Source: a virus
IMG/VR virus record: IMGVR_UViG_3300029985_000079
Span: 1-40,410 of that record
Reading direction: 5' to 3' (one strand)
DNA length: 40,410 nt
Shown here: piece by piece, positions 1 through 9,086 of the stretch
Position numbering within the stretch: position 1 is the first letter of the stretch
Layout: the number at the start of each line of letters is the position of its first letter
Position numbers and translations under genes: made by a program
The notes under the pieces: model-generated
Database searches by the model: none
What the model saw: only the letters and a program-made list of their open reading frames with translations
Told to the model about the DNA's origin: nothing

Positions 1-2
1 AA

Positions 3-1892
3 AGAAATTTAGGAATCACTATAGGTTCCTTTTCCGAGTTGTTTCCGAAAAATATTTCTAAAAACTCTTCGCAAAAATCTTTGAAAATAACTTTGCCAAA
101 ATTTCCTAAAATATCTTCTCAAAAGTCCCAAATAGATTTTACTAGAAATGATAATGATGATTTTGATATTCAAGAAGAAAAATTGAAGACTTTGAAATCA
201 ATCTCTTCTAAATTAGATTTAATGAAAGGTTCTGGAAAAGATGAAAAGAAACCAGAAGAAAAACAAGAGACCGCCTTTGATAAAATTAAGAACCTTTTAG
301 CTGGATCTGCTGTTGGTGGTTTAATAGGAAAATTCGGATTCAAAACTGTAGCAAAAACTGTAGGAAAAGTCGCATCTAAAGTTGTTATGCCGATTATGGG
401 AATTATAGATTTAATTTCTAGAATAAAAGGTGGGATAGCTGATTATAATGCGGCAAAACTTTTAGGAGATAATGTAAAGGCAGATGGTGTAATTTATAAA
501 ACTGTTGTTGGTGGTTTTGGAGATTTGTTTCAAGGAGCGTCTGGTTGGATTCCGTTTCCATTAGGTCCATTGTTGCTTGGATTAGGAATGTTCATGAAAG
601 AAACCTCTTCTGATTACGATAGTGTAATAGCAGACAAAAGTAATAAAGGAATACAAGACAAACAAAAAGCTGCTTATGCTATGGATAGATTAGACCAAGG
701 AAAGAAATATGGGATAGTTCAATTAAAGCCTTCTACAGATTTAACTTGGCTTTATAAAGATTATGATTCAGATGATTGGGTTCCTTTATTATCTTCTGAT
801 GGAAAACCGTTATCTATGCTTTCTGGAAAAGATAGAATTCAACAAGCTGGTTCTGATGATAAAGGAGTTTTAAAATATAAGATTCAAACTGCTAACGGTC
901 TCGCAGATTTAATTTTAGAAAATGGAAAACCTAAGATGAAACTTGGAGACACCATTTCGGAAATAAGTCCTAAAAAAGCTGGGGGAAATGTAAAGAAAGA
1001 TTCTACATATTTGGTTGGTGAAAATGGTCCAGAAGCTTTTCAAACTAATGAAACGAAATCTAAAAACGAATCTGAGTTATTTAAGAATACTTTTTCGGAA
1101 ATCAATTCAAGCTTTAAGAAAATAGTTTCTAAAATAAATTTCGAAAAGTTTCTTCAAGTATTTACTCCAGAAACACTCACATATAAATTAGTAAATGTTA
1201 CAGAAAATATAGAAAGGGGTGTAGGAAAACTTTCTAAAAGTGGTTTCCAAAAGTTAATAGATTTTTCTAATGTTTCTAAAAATCCAGATGATAGATTCAA
1301 AACATTTATAAATCAAGTTTATGCGTTTGAGGGTGGATATGCTAATGATGTTAGAGATTCTGGCGGGGAAACTAAATTTGGGATTACTCATTTAACATAC
1401 GATGCATATAGAAAGAAAAACGGTCTTCCAAAGCAATCAGTAAAGCAAATGACCAAAGAGGAGTCTATAGAAATATATAGAGAAAATTATTGGTATGGTT
1501 CCCAAGCCCCCCAAATCTCTGACCCAAAACTTGCATATGCTTATTTTGATGCTTATATAAATGGACCAGATAGAGCAAATACATTATTAAAACAAGCGGG
1601 CGGAATAAATGGAGACGCTAATAAATTTTTAGAATTAAGAGACCAGAAATTTACAGAACAGGCATATCGCAAAAATCAAACTGGGTATCTTTCTGGTTGG
1701 TTGAATCGTGACCAGACACAACGAGAAATGTTTGCCGAAACTCCTCAGAAAGAAGTTGAATTATCTTCTTCAAACAATATTAAAACTGTTGAACAACCAC
1801 TTTCGAAAAGAGATGCCGATGCTAATTTCTTGATAAATAAAGTTATACCGGCTCTAGCGGAACATATTAAATTAAATTATGGGACGGAATAA
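3..1892 (+). CDS. Tape-measure-like tail protein with GH108 lysozyme domain (5' partial)
   Basis: The frame is open from the first bases of the window, so the TTG at 39 is probably internal and the gene starts upstream. The N-terminal third has a hydrophobic Gly/Ala-rich stretch (about residues 85-130 counted from 39). The motif YLVGENGPEAF near residue 325 is typical of tape-measure C-terminal regions. From about residue 420 there is a glycosyl hydrolase 108 (N-acetylmuramidase) domain: FEGGY contains the likely catalytic Glu (about residue 431), followed by DSGGETKFGIT and, later, YFDAYINGPDRA. The likely role is local peptidoglycan cleavage during DNA injection. The stop overlaps the next start (TAATG). 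The downstream gp5-like spike lacks a lysozyme domain, so this protein probably supplies that activity. The GH108 call is firm; the tape-measure assignment is inferred. Confidence 0.8.
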   Translation, partial: RNLGITIGSFSELFPKNISKNSSQKSLKITLPKFPKISSQKSQIDFTRNDNDDFDIQEEKLKTLKSISSKLDLMKGSGKDEKKPEEKQETAFDKIKNLLAGSAVGGLIGKFGFKTVAKTVGKVASKVVMPIMGIIDLISRIKGGIADYNAAKLLGDNVKADGVIYKTVVGGFGDLFQGASGWIPFPLGPLLLGLGMFMKETSSDYDSVIADKSNKGIQDKQKAAYAMDRLDQGKKYGIVQLKPSTDLTWLYKDYDSDDWVPLLSSDGKPLSMLSGKDRIQQAGSDDKGVLKYKIQTANGLADLILENGKPKMKLGDTISEISPKKAGGNVKKDSTYLVGENGPEAFQTNETKSKNESELFKNTFSEINSSFKKIVSKINFEKFLQVFTPETLTYKLVNVTENIERGVGKLSKSGFQKLIDFSNVSKNPDDRFKTFINQVYAFEGGYANDVRDSGGETKFGITHLTYDAYRKKNGLPKQSVKQMTKEESIEIYRENYWYGSQAPQISDPKLAYAYFDAYINGPDRANTLLKQAGGINGDANKFLELRDQKFTEQAYRKNQTGYLSGWLNRDQTQREMFAETPQKEVELSSSNNIKTVEQPLSKRDADANFLINKVIPALAEHIKLNYGTE

Positions 1893-2860
1893 TGGCAAGC
1901 TTTTCGATATACGATACTTCTAAACCGGGAACGACTAAAAACTTTCCGGAAGCTTCCCAAGAGCATTTAATTACTATTGAGTTTCATGATGAGGCGGGAC
2001 TTTTAGACCAATACCAATCATTCGGTTCTATTCAAGGATATATGACGAAAGAGTTTGAATATAGTTGCCAAGCAAATTATACAAACATTTTTAATAATCA
2101 ATTCGGATTTTCTAATGGTCTAGTTGCAAATATTTTAAGAGACGAAACTCAGAGAAATATTATGAACTATGGGGTTCTTACAAAAAAAGTTTATATGAAT
2201 GGAGAATCACCAGTCTTGGATGTTAGCTTTAGGTGCTGGGCTGGAGATATAGAAGACCATCCTACAAACTTCGGAGCTACAAATCCAGTTACAATTGCGA
2301 ATGGTTTGGTTGGAGCAACATTACCAAGAGTTGCTTCGGATAATATATTTAATGCAACTGGAACAACTAATTTTTTTAAAGGTCTAGCAAATAATACTGG
2401 ATTTGAACCTGTTAGAAATGGTCTTGCATCTGTTGGAACCGCCGCCGCTGCTACTGCGATTAAAGGCGTAAATAGTTTATTACCTTCCTTTGGTGTATCT
2501 ACTGGCCTCACGGATGTTGTTGCGGATAAGGTAGCGAACGATTCAGCATCAGATTTCGTAAAAACCGCATCAAATATAAAACTTGACCAATTCGTTTCTA
2601 AAAAACCACCAGTTTGTCATGTAACTATAGGAAACATTTTCGAAAAGGATTTAATGTTTGTTAAGTCAGTTAATGTAAAATTTTCTAAAGAATATATTTG
2701 GCAAGGCGTTCCTCTATACGGGGATTTTGATGTATCGTTCCAATCTCTTTTCAATGCTGCAACTTTGAGAGATGTAGGAAATTCCAGCCAACAAGAGTTA
2801 ATTTTCGGTTCCGGATTAAATGGTTCTAAATCCACCGGAAGAGTTTCGTTTGATAGCTAA
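1892..2860 (+). CDS. Putative baseplate/tail-tube-end structural protein
   Basis: A 322-residue protein coupled to the preceding gene by a one-base overlap and followed 8 bases later by the gp53-like gene. The first 130 residues are beta-rich and mention no recognised motif. A central low-complexity Ala/Gly/Val segment lies at about 135-215. The C-terminal 80 residues (PPVCHVTIGNIF, then VPLYGDFDVSFQSLF) look like a second compact beta domain. In T4-type phages this position could hold a tube-cap or tube-initiator protein (gp48/gp54 type), and the length fits gp54, but I cannot show homology. The role is inferred only from its place in the baseplate operon. Confidence 0.6.
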   Translation: MASFSIYDTSKPGTTKNFPEASQEHLITIEFHDEAGLLDQYQSFGSIQGYMTKEFEYSCQANYTNIFNNQFGFSNGLVANILRDETQRNIMNYGVLTKKVYMNGESPVLDVSFRCWAGDIEDHPTNFGATNPVTIANGLVGATLPRVASDNIFNATGTTNFFKGLANNTGFEPVRNGLASVGTAAAATAIKGVNSLLPSFGVSTGLTDVVADKVANDSASDFVKTASNIKLDQFVSKKPPVCHVTIGNIFEKDLMFVKSVNVKFSKEYIWQGVPLYGDFDVSFQSLFNAATLRDVGNSSQQELIFGSGLNGSKSTGRVSFDS

Positions 2861-2868
2861 AGGAAAAT

Positions 2869-3219
2869 ATGTCCACACTTTTTAATCGTTCAAATTTTAT
2901 AAAGACTGTAAATGGAGAAAAAGATTTTCTGTTAAACTCTTTTTCGAAATTTGTTTGGAAAAGAGCTTTCAAAAATTATAGAATAGTTTATGAAGATTAT
3001 ATGCGCCCTGATTTAATCTCTCAAAAAAATTATGGAACTATAGATTACTGGTGGATAATACTTTTAACAAATCCTAACATAGAAGATATTTGGAATGACA
3101 TGGCAATAAATTCAGACCAAGAAACTCAATATCCTACAGCATTGGTTCCCGGAGAAATGATAAGCATTCCTTCAATTTTAGATATCCAAGACTTTTACAC
3201 TTTTAATAAGAAACAATAA
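2869..3219 (+). CDS. Baseplate wedge protein, gp53-like
   Basis: A 116-residue protein with the features of the T4 gp53/LysM-like baseplate wedge family: an aromatic core (NYRIVYEDYMRPDLIS, then YGTIDYWWIILLTNPNIED) followed by a terminal segment GEMISIPSILDIQDFY. In T4, gp53 helps join wedges around the hub. The gene has a clear ribosome site (AAAGGAAA just before the ATG) and sits in a compact run with the hub and spike genes. It is shorter than T4 gp53, as is common in distant relatives. Confidence 0.75.
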   Translation: MSTLFNRSNFIKTVNGEKDFLLNSFSKFVWKRAFKNYRIVYEDYMRPDLISQKNYGTIDYWWIILLTNPNIEDIWNDMAINSDQETQYPTALVPGEMISIPSILDIQDFYTFNKKQ

Positions 3220-3222
3220 AAA

Positions 3223-4488
3223 ATGTCTGACAAAACTTTCGACCAAAATGTAGTTGGTTCTCAATTCAACTTATCATTAACTATCAATAATGTTTCCGTA
3301 TCTCCTGTAAATGTAAATTCTTCAGTTTTAAGAGAATGGATTTTTGACCAGATAGTTACATATGAATGCACTTTTATGGATACTGGAACTTTTGTAGAAC
3401 TATCTCCTCTCTATGATGAATGCCCTGTTCAAATAGAGTTTTCGAAAAATGGAGACCTAGACAAAGTCAAAATGGATATGGTAATAAATGCCTGGGAAAT
3501 TGAAAGAGTAGATGCGGATGATGGTTCTCTTTACATAATACATTTCATAGCTTTTCAAAAAACCACTGATTACTTTTATCCAATTCGTTTTAGACCATTT
3601 TCTAATCAAGGTTCTTCAGATGCTTTACAGTTTGTTTGTCAAGAGTCTGAAATAGATTTCGTTTTAGAAGATTCCTCAAATGACAACCAAACTTGGATAC
3701 AGTCTAATGTTTGTAATTACGCTTTCACAAAACATTTAATGGCTAGAGCATTTATACGCCCCGAAGATTTGCCTTTATTTTATTTTAATAGACACAATCA
3801 AGCTGTATATTCTTCTCTTTCTTATAAGACAAATTCTAAACCAAAATTCTTAGCTATCAACAATGACCATGCTTTTATGGATAATGGCAATGATACAACT
3901 ATAGCAAAAATTAAAGAACAAATAGGAAAAGATTCGGAAACACTTTTTTATAGAACTGGAATAACTTATAAAAACCTTTCTCCAATCCTTAATAAAATGA
4001 ATGGCTATGGAATTGATTTTACATATTTCGACCACACCAATTTCTTTGACTATTCTCTAAACTTTCCATATGCACCTTTGTCTAAGTTTGAGAATAAGAA
4101 TAAGAATAATGTAGGAAAATATACTAACGGAATAACTTATAATAGCCTTTCAAAAAATGTTCACGAAAATTATCTCCTTGCTAAATCACAAAACCTATAT
4201 TTGAAGCAAAGTTTTTTCGGAAACTATCTTCAAATCACTATCAATCCAAACATGAATATAAATATAGGAGATAAGATTGATGTATTGATTTACGATAACT
4301 TGGGAAGACTTTTGAACGGAACACCAAACGTAGATGCTGTAAACTCTGGAGAATATTTGGTGGGCGGAATTAGTCATGATATTAAAAAGGATGGTTTATA
4401 TTCTATGATTTTGACATTGTTTAGAAATGGAACAAATCAATCTAATCTTACGAATATTCTTTTTGAAGGAAATTTGGTAAACCCATGA
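3223..4488 (+). CDS. Baseplate hub protein, gp27/late-control-D-like
   Basis: A 421-residue protein immediately upstream of, and overlapping by ATGA, the gp5-like spike gene, which is the usual partner order for hub and spike. The N-terminal half has alternating beta strands (REWIFDQIVTYECTFMDTG, YDECPVQIEFS). The C-terminal part has the pattern LQITINPNMNINIGDKIDVLI, then GEYLVGGISHDI and SMILTLFRNG, resembling the C-terminal tube-like domain of gp27/gpD hub proteins. It would form the trimeric ring that carries the spike at the tail tip. Its start follows the gp53-like stop by only three bases and lacks a strong Shine-Dalgarno site, suggesting translational coupling. Confidence 0.7.
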   Translation: MSDKTFDQNVVGSQFNLSLTINNVSVSPVNVNSSVLREWIFDQIVTYECTFMDTGTFVELSPLYDECPVQIEFSKNGDLDKVKMDMVINAWEIERVDADDGSLYIIHFIAFQKTTDYFYPIRFRPFSNQGSSDALQFVCQESEIDFVLEDSSNDNQTWIQSNVCNYAFTKHLMARAFIRPEDLPLFYFNRHNQAVYSSLSYKTNSKPKFLAINNDHAFMDNGNDTTIAKIKEQIGKDSETLFYRTGITYKNLSPILNKMNGYGIDFTYFDHTNFFDYSLNFPYAPLSKFENKNKNNVGKYTNGITYNSLSKNVHENYLLAKSQNLYLKQSFFGNYLQITINPNMNINIGDKIDVLIYDNLGRLLNGTPNVDAVNSGEYLVGGISHDIKKDGLYSMILTLFRNGTNQSNLTNILFEGNLVNP

Positions 4489-5945
4489 GAGAATTTTTAG
4501 GAAACTCTTTGCAGGAAACCGTTAAAGAATACCTTTCGGAAAAGGAAGATCCGTATACTGGAGAATACATCGGGATAGTTTTAGATAATAACGATCCTTT
4601 GAAAATGGGAAGAGTTAAAGTAGAAGTATATGGAATTACGGATAGTATTCACGTTGAAGATTTGCCTTGGGCAATTCCGGAATTTCCTATGGCGTTTTCT
4701 GTAAAAGGTTCCTTTATGGTTCCGGAAATTAACACCCTAGTAAAAATTCGTTATGATGATGCGGATTTATACGAGCCCGTTTATTTTGGAAAAGTTATAG
4801 ATAGAAATAATCTTAATTTTGAAGCCGACTATCTAGAAAGTTATCCCGATAGTGTTATTTTGTATGAATGTGAAGATGGTAGTTACCAAAAAATAAATAG
4901 ACAAAAAGGAGAATTTACATTAAAAACTGGTGCTGGATGTTTTTTTAAATTACATCAAGACGGAACAATAAATTTAACAAACAATGCTACAGAAACAGGA
5001 GATGTAAATTTTAAGTTTAGAGGGAATTTTACTGTAGATAATAGGCTTGCAAATTATTACCAAATATCTCAAGCAATCTCGGTCTCAGCTTTCTCGGATG
5101 TTTCTTTAATGTCTAATGCAGGAATCTCGGTTCAATGCTTAGATGATATTTCTTTTCAAACTAATAGAGACTTTGATATAGAAAATGGTGGAAGAGTTTC
5201 TATAAAGTCTAGGTCAGAAGTCTTGGTCTCGACTTTAGAAACAAATATTCAAACAAACTCTTTTGAACTTTTGCCAGCCACCCCTCCTACAACAACTACA
5301 GTAGACCAAAATGGAATTCCAGGAATAGTTTCTCCAACCTTTCAAGTAAGTATTGGAAATGATTTGACAAAAGTTTCTACAATGTTCGTAACTCCCGATC
5401 CGACTGGAGGACCATTTAATTGTTTGCTTTTCGATCCACTCACAGGAGTTCCGCATCAAGGTCGTATAGCAACTGGAATAATAAATCCGATTGGGTTTGC
5501 TATAGATAATGTTCAAGTTGCTGCCGAAATTGCTACACTAAAAGCTAAGGTGGTTGCGAAATATACAAAACGTCAAGCAGATTTAGTCACTACAATGGCT
5601 AAGAAATATGCTTCTATAGATTCTTTAGCACAACTCGTTGTCGCCGCATCAAGCATAGAGGGGAGTTCGATAATTGCACAACAACAAGCGATAGAACTTT
5701 TATCATTGCAGACCTCTCTAACAGATGCTATGAATCAAGAATTGTCCAACATTGATACTACATATGGAGATTACCTTTCTAAACCACTTTTCGGAACAAC
5801 TTTAGATACAACTTCTCCAGAGGGTAAGAGAAATATATATAATACTGTTACACTTCCAGCAGCCACTATTACGGCGGCTTTGGATATAACAAATAAAACC
5901 AATGCTAAAGATTTAAGTATAGGCGCTGGTCTTTTCACGGAGTAA
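4485..5945 (+). CDS. Central tail spike, gp5/VgrG-like, without lysozyme domain
   Basis: A 486-residue protein. Residues about 20-110 form an OB-fold of the gp5/VgrG type: YTGEYIGIVLDNNDPLKMGR, then LPWAIPEFP, GSFMVPEINTLVKIRYDD and YEPVYFGKV. After it comes a beta-helix-like stretch (DGSYQKINRQKGEFTLKTG, then repeated N/T/S-rich strands to about residue 260). Residues 340-440 are helical and Ala/Gln-rich. T4 gp5 carries a lysozyme between OB-fold and needle; none is visible here, and a GH108 muramidase lies in the first gene of the window instead. The start overlaps the hub gene by ATGA. Confidence 0.85.
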   Translation: MREFLGNSLQETVKEYLSEKEDPYTGEYIGIVLDNNDPLKMGRVKVEVYGITDSIHVEDLPWAIPEFPMAFSVKGSFMVPEINTLVKIRYDDADLYEPVYFGKVIDRNNLNFEADYLESYPDSVILYECEDGSYQKINRQKGEFTLKTGAGCFFKLHQDGTINLTNNATETGDVNFKFRGNFTVDNRLANYYQISQAISVSAFSDVSLMSNAGISVQCLDDISFQTNRDFDIENGGRVSIKSRSEVLVSTLETNIQTNSFELLPATPPTTTTVDQNGIPGIVSPTFQVSIGNDLTKVSTMFVTPDPTGGPFNCLLFDPLTGVPHQGRIATGIINPIGFAIDNVQVAAEIATLKAKVVAKYTKRQADLVTTMAKKYASIDSLAQLVVAASSIEGSSIIAQQQAIELLSLQTSLTDAMNQELSNIDTTYGDYLSKPLFGTTLDTTSPEGKRNIYNTVTLPAATITAALDITNKTNAKDLSIGAGLFTE

Positions 5946-5949
5946 TTAA

Positions 5950-6444
5950 ATGATAGCCGAAACAATAAATGATAAAAATAACATTTCTAATATTCCTAAT
6001 CCTGTTTTTTTACAAGCGTTACAAATATTAGAATCGGCTGGCTTGTTGAATGAAAATTTAGCTATGGGTAGTCCCGCTAGAATCCTTCCAATCACTTCTG
6101 GCGGGATTCAAATATACGATAGTCCAAACGGCACACCAACAGCCTCAGTAGCTTTAGAAACAATTGTAGATGCTATTTCGAGAGCTATTTTAATAGGGTT
6201 TCAACAAGGCTTTTCGCAAGGTGTTTTGAAAAGTGATGGGTGCGCGAATATAAGTTTTGTTGTAAACCCAGCAACAGAATTATTATTACTAAATCAAGTC
6301 GGTCTCCCTGCTACAACAAATGTTCACGAAGCACTTATAGTTTTGGGGCAGGAACTAAATTTAATTAAAAATGGTTTGTCTAGTTTGGGCGTAGTAATTC
6401 CTCCTCAAATTCCTATTCCTACTGTTCCTTTAATTTTAGAATAA
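5950..6444 (+). CDS. Unknown baseplate-region protein (164 aa)
   Basis: Unrecognised protein between the spike gene and the wedge genes, starting four bases after the spike stop with GGAG upstream of the ATG. It has a hydrophobic, mildly repetitive composition and a Pro-rich C-terminus (PPQIPIPTVPLIL). I found no PAAR-type Pro-Ala-Ala-Arg pattern that would make it a spike-tip cap. The position suggests a baseplate or spike accessory component. Confidence 0.55.
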   Translation: MIAETINDKNNISNIPNPVFLQALQILESAGLLNENLAMGSPARILPITSGGIQIYDSPNGTPTASVALETIVDAISRAILIGFQQGFSQGVLKSDGCANISFVVNPATELLLLNQVGLPATTNVHEALIVLGQELNLIKNGLSSLGVVIPPQIPIPTVPLILE

Positions 6445-6452
6445 TTTTGTTA

Positions 6453-6460
6453 GATAAATA
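6453..6460 (+). promoter_or_regulatory. T4-type late promoter box GATAAATA
   Basis: GATAAATA differs by one base from the T4 late consensus TATAAATA and ends exactly five bases before the ATG of the next gene. There is no Shine-Dalgarno site between them, so the transcript would be nearly leaderless. Matching boxes lie before other genes in the window (for example 9056, 35263 and 36096). Confidence 0.45.
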
Positions 6461-6465
6461 TTCCT

Positions 6466-7527
6466 ATGTCAGATAACACACAAACTATTTGTAATGCGTT
6501 AAAGGGTGAGTGGTATTCTATAGTTACTTTAATAAACTATCTTGCAACTCTTTTAGATAGAATTAAAGCACAGATTCAAGCAATTATAGATAGAATTAAG
6601 AACACTATTATAAACCAAATCCTGAATACTATAAGAAGTCTCGAAGAGAATATAAGTAGCTTGTTAGGATTAAGAGCAATTGATTCGGCAAAAGCTAGAC
6701 AAGATTTTTGTAGTGTCTTGTATAAATGTGAATTCGCGATAGAAATGATTAGCAAATCAATTTCTCCAGAATTGTATAATGAAATTTTCGGAAACCATCC
6801 CATAAACGGAATAGACTTGTCTAAATACGGAATAACCACGGAGTTTAACAGTAGGTATGAATTGTTTGAGTATGTTTTTTGCCGTTTAAGTCTACAAGGA
6901 ATTCTGCAAAGTATTACGGACACTTTAATAAACAATATCTTAACATTTATAAACAAATTTACGAAATACTTTGACATAAATTTTTGGTTGGAGAATACGT
7001 TTATTGGTAGACAACTTTTATTATTGATTGCCGAATATGATGCAATTTTTAATAATACTATATTGCCATTTATGAATAAATTGGATTTGTTTTTAGGTTG
7101 TAGTTGGAGTATTTGTTCCTATACAGCTAGCACCCTAAATTACTATGATTCGTTCTCGGCAATATATAAGGCAAATAGAGATGCTACGAAACCAGTAGGA
7201 AATCAATGGTCTATAACTAAGGAAGCACTTTACGCAGATCTTACTCAAAGTTTTTCTCAAGCTAATTCGGAAATGGTTACTTTCAATAATACTCTAATGG
7301 CTCCTATAAATGGTGCTTCAACAATTTTCAAAATTACACCAAACAACACTCCAGCGCCAGTCACCCCAAACTCTAATCAAACTCTTCCATACAATAGCGA
7401 TGAATTAGCAACCATTAAAAATAATCTTGCAAATAGAAAATCTTTAATGACTCCAGGAATAACAGACGGAACACCAGTAAGAACAGTTATTAGATTGTCT
7501 TCTCCAAACTCTTCTGAGGTAGATTAA
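6466..7527 (+). CDS. Unknown baseplate-region structural protein (353 aa)
   Basis: Unrecognised protein between the spike operon and the gp25-like wedge gene. The N-terminal 75 residues are strongly helical with repeated Ile/Leu heptad-like spacing (LLDRIKAQIQAIIDRIKNTI), suggesting a coiled coil. Several cysteines appear (FCSVLYKCEF, CSWSICSY). The C-terminus is Thr/Asn/Pro-rich and probably extended. The start is the ATG five bases after a GATAAATA box. Position implies a virion component, probably in the baseplate; no enzymatic motif is visible. Confidence 0.55.
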   Translation: MSDNTQTICNALKGEWYSIVTLINYLATLLDRIKAQIQAIIDRIKNTIINQILNTIRSLEENISSLLGLRAIDSAKARQDFCSVLYKCEFAIEMISKSISPELYNEIFGNHPINGIDLSKYGITTEFNSRYELFEYVFCRLSLQGILQSITDTLINNILTFINKFTKYFDINFWLENTFIGRQLLLLIAEYDAIFNNTILPFMNKLDLFLGCSWSICSYTASTLNYYDSFSAIYKANRDATKPVGNQWSITKEALYADLTQSFSQANSEMVTFNNTLMAPINGASTIFKITPNNTPAPVTPNSNQTLPYNSDELATIKNNLANRKSLMTPGITDGTPVRTVIRLSSPNSSEVD

Positions 7528-7528
7528 A

Positions 7529-7906
7529 ATGAATTTATATGCCAACGAATATGCTTTGGATATTGCGAAGAAAGTTATATCAGACGTAGATGCATTAGAC
7601 CTACAAGCCATTTCACAGTCAATTGAGTCGATACTTATGACGGAGCCCAATGAAAGAGTATTTTCTCCAAATTACGGTTCGTTTCTTTCCGGAATAGTTT
7701 TCGAAAGTCTTACATCAAATTCTGCGGAAAAGTTGCTAGATGCTATTATAAATTTAGTAATACAATATGAGAAAAGGATTACTGTAATTTCTAATTTATG
7801 TTCTATGCAAATTTCTCAAAGTCAACATTCTATTACTTTGAAATTGGTTTACTTTCTTAATGAAGATCAGACTCCAGGACAGTTTACAAAAAAGATTGTT
7901 TTCTAA
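7529..7906 (+). CDS. Baseplate wedge protein, gp25-like
   Basis: A 125-residue protein with the gp25/W family pattern: AISQSIESILMTEPNERVF, then NYGSFLSGIVFE and SAEKLLDAIINLVIQYEKRI. Gp25-like proteins form part of the conserved inner wedge next to gp6 and help trigger sheath contraction. The length equals the family norm. It starts one base after the preceding stop and ends directly against the glycosyltransferase gene. In T4-type phages it usually pairs with gp6, whose homologue lies at 9087, beyond the inserted glycosyltransferase. Confidence 0.85.
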   Translation: MNLYANEYALDIAKKVISDVDALDLQAISQSIESILMTEPNERVFSPNYGSFLSGIVFESLTSNSAEKLLDAIINLVIQYEKRITVISNLCSMQISQSQHSITLKLVYFLNEDQTPGQFTKKIVF

Positions 7907-9064
7907 ATGAATATCGTAATAGTTCCTTCTCACGATCAAGCAGAACATATTCCGAAAATTATCTCAGCATATTCTAATCAAACTATTTTACCAGACCTTT
8001 TGTTATTTGTTTTAGATAGGTATTCCGAAAATTTTCAAGAAATCTTTTCCGAAAAAATACTAGTCAAATACATCACAAAAACTACTGGAGAGAATTTTTC
8101 GGCGGGGTTGACAAGAGATTTCGGGGTATCTTTCGTTCAAGAAAATTATCCAGACTATAATACGATCATTTTTTCAGATGGTGATTGTATACCTTCGGAA
8201 AAGTTTTTAGAAAGACATTTAGAAAATCTTAATCAAAACTTTCCTATAGTATCTTGCGGAAAACGATTTAAGCAAGACATGGATGGAAATTTTCAAGATG
8301 ATGAGAGATGCGATAAAAAATTGGTAAATGAATATTCTTTCACAAACAAAAATGGAAGAATGATTGTGGCAAATTATTTAACATTGGAAACTATATTTAC
8401 TTATTCTTGTAATCTAGGATTTAATAAACTTTCTGTAGAACTTTGCCAGAGTGTTAATGAAAAATTGGGATCTGGCAAAAGAGTTTTCAATAGTTATTTT
8501 GATGGAAGTTGGGGGGGAGAAGATAATTTTATTTCGCATATTCTTTATAGATGTGGTGGATACATTTTACTTACTTCTGAAGATTGTTTTGTAAATCATT
8601 TTTATCATCTAGAACAAAAGAAGAATCATATAGAAAAGAATAAAAAACTTAAAGAACTTTCGAAAAAACTTGAAGCAATGGTTTTGTCAGGAGTTTTCGA
8701 AGGTCCTATTCAAAATGTTAAAAAAGGTTTATGGATTTCTTTTGGACAACATGAAAGAAACAATATTAAAAATATAGTAGATGTCGAAGGTGTTGATTTT
8801 CGTGTTTGGAATATTTTAGAATGGATTTCGGAAAAGTATTCTAAAAATGATAAAATAGTTTTTAAGAATTTTTTGACGAACAATCGAAAGGAAAGCTTTT
8901 TAGGAATTTCTTGTAAAGACATTTCTGATTTTGATATACATTTTTATAAAGAGTTTTTAGGATATTTGAAGTTCTATTTCCGAAATGGTGAAGTGGTTTT
9001 TGAAGATGATGTAGAAAAATTTGAAATGAATTCTTGTTCTAGTAATTTGTTCGACTATAAATAA
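7907..9064 (+). CDS. GT-A fold glycosyltransferase (GT2-like) inside the baseplate operon
   Basis: A 385-residue protein with a GT-A/GT2 layout. There is an N-terminal nucleotide-binding strand-loop (IVIVPSHDQAEHIPKII) and a DxD-type metal motif FSDGDCIPS (D91, D93). The acceptor/catalytic segment GSWGGEDNFISH (E205, D206) resembles the WGGED motif of polysaccharide glycosyltransferases. The last 140 residues are unassigned. The start abuts the gp25-like stop without a gap. Its stop overlaps the late-type box of the gp6-like gene. The position suggests it modifies a tail or fibre protein, or host or phage glycans. Codon 203-204 lies in a run of seven G, unusual in this AT-rich sequence. Confidence 0.85.
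   Translation: MNIVIVPSHDQAEHIPKIISAYSNQTILPDLLLFVLDRYSENFQEIFSEKILVKYITKTTGENFSAGLTRDFGVSFVQENYPDYNTIIFSDGDCIPSEKFLERHLENLNQNFPIVSCGKRFKQDMDGNFQDDERCDKKLVNEYSFTNKNGRMIVANYLTLETIFTYSCNLGFNKLSVELCQSVNEKLGSGKRVFNSYFDGSWGGEDNFISHILYRCGGYILLTSEDCFVNHFYHLEQKKNHIEKNKKLKELSKKLEAMVLSGVFEGPIQNVKKGLWISFGQHERNNIKNIVDVEGVDFRVWNILEWISEKYSKNDKIVFKNFLTNNRKESFLGISCKDISDFDIHFYKEFLGYLKFYFRNGEVVFEDDVEKFEMNSCSSNLFDYK
9056..9063 (+). promoter_or_regulatory. T4-type late promoter box TATAAATA
   Basis: Exact TATAAATA, followed by ATTCT, 23 bases before the ATG at 9087. It overlaps the stop of the glycosyltransferase gene. The same 13-base string TATAAATAATTCT recurs at 35263. Confidence 0.65.
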
Positions 9065-9086
9065 TTCTATTGAATAAGGAATTTTA

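Noticed and set aside
39-41. TTG at 39 as the real start of the first gene
   Set aside because: The same frame is open to the left window edge with plausible protein sequence, so the gene most likely begins upstream.
2191-2835. Minus-strand frames inside tail genes (here and throughout 1-25778)
   Set aside because: They lie wholly inside well-supported plus-strand genes and lack ribosome sites or recognisable protein features.
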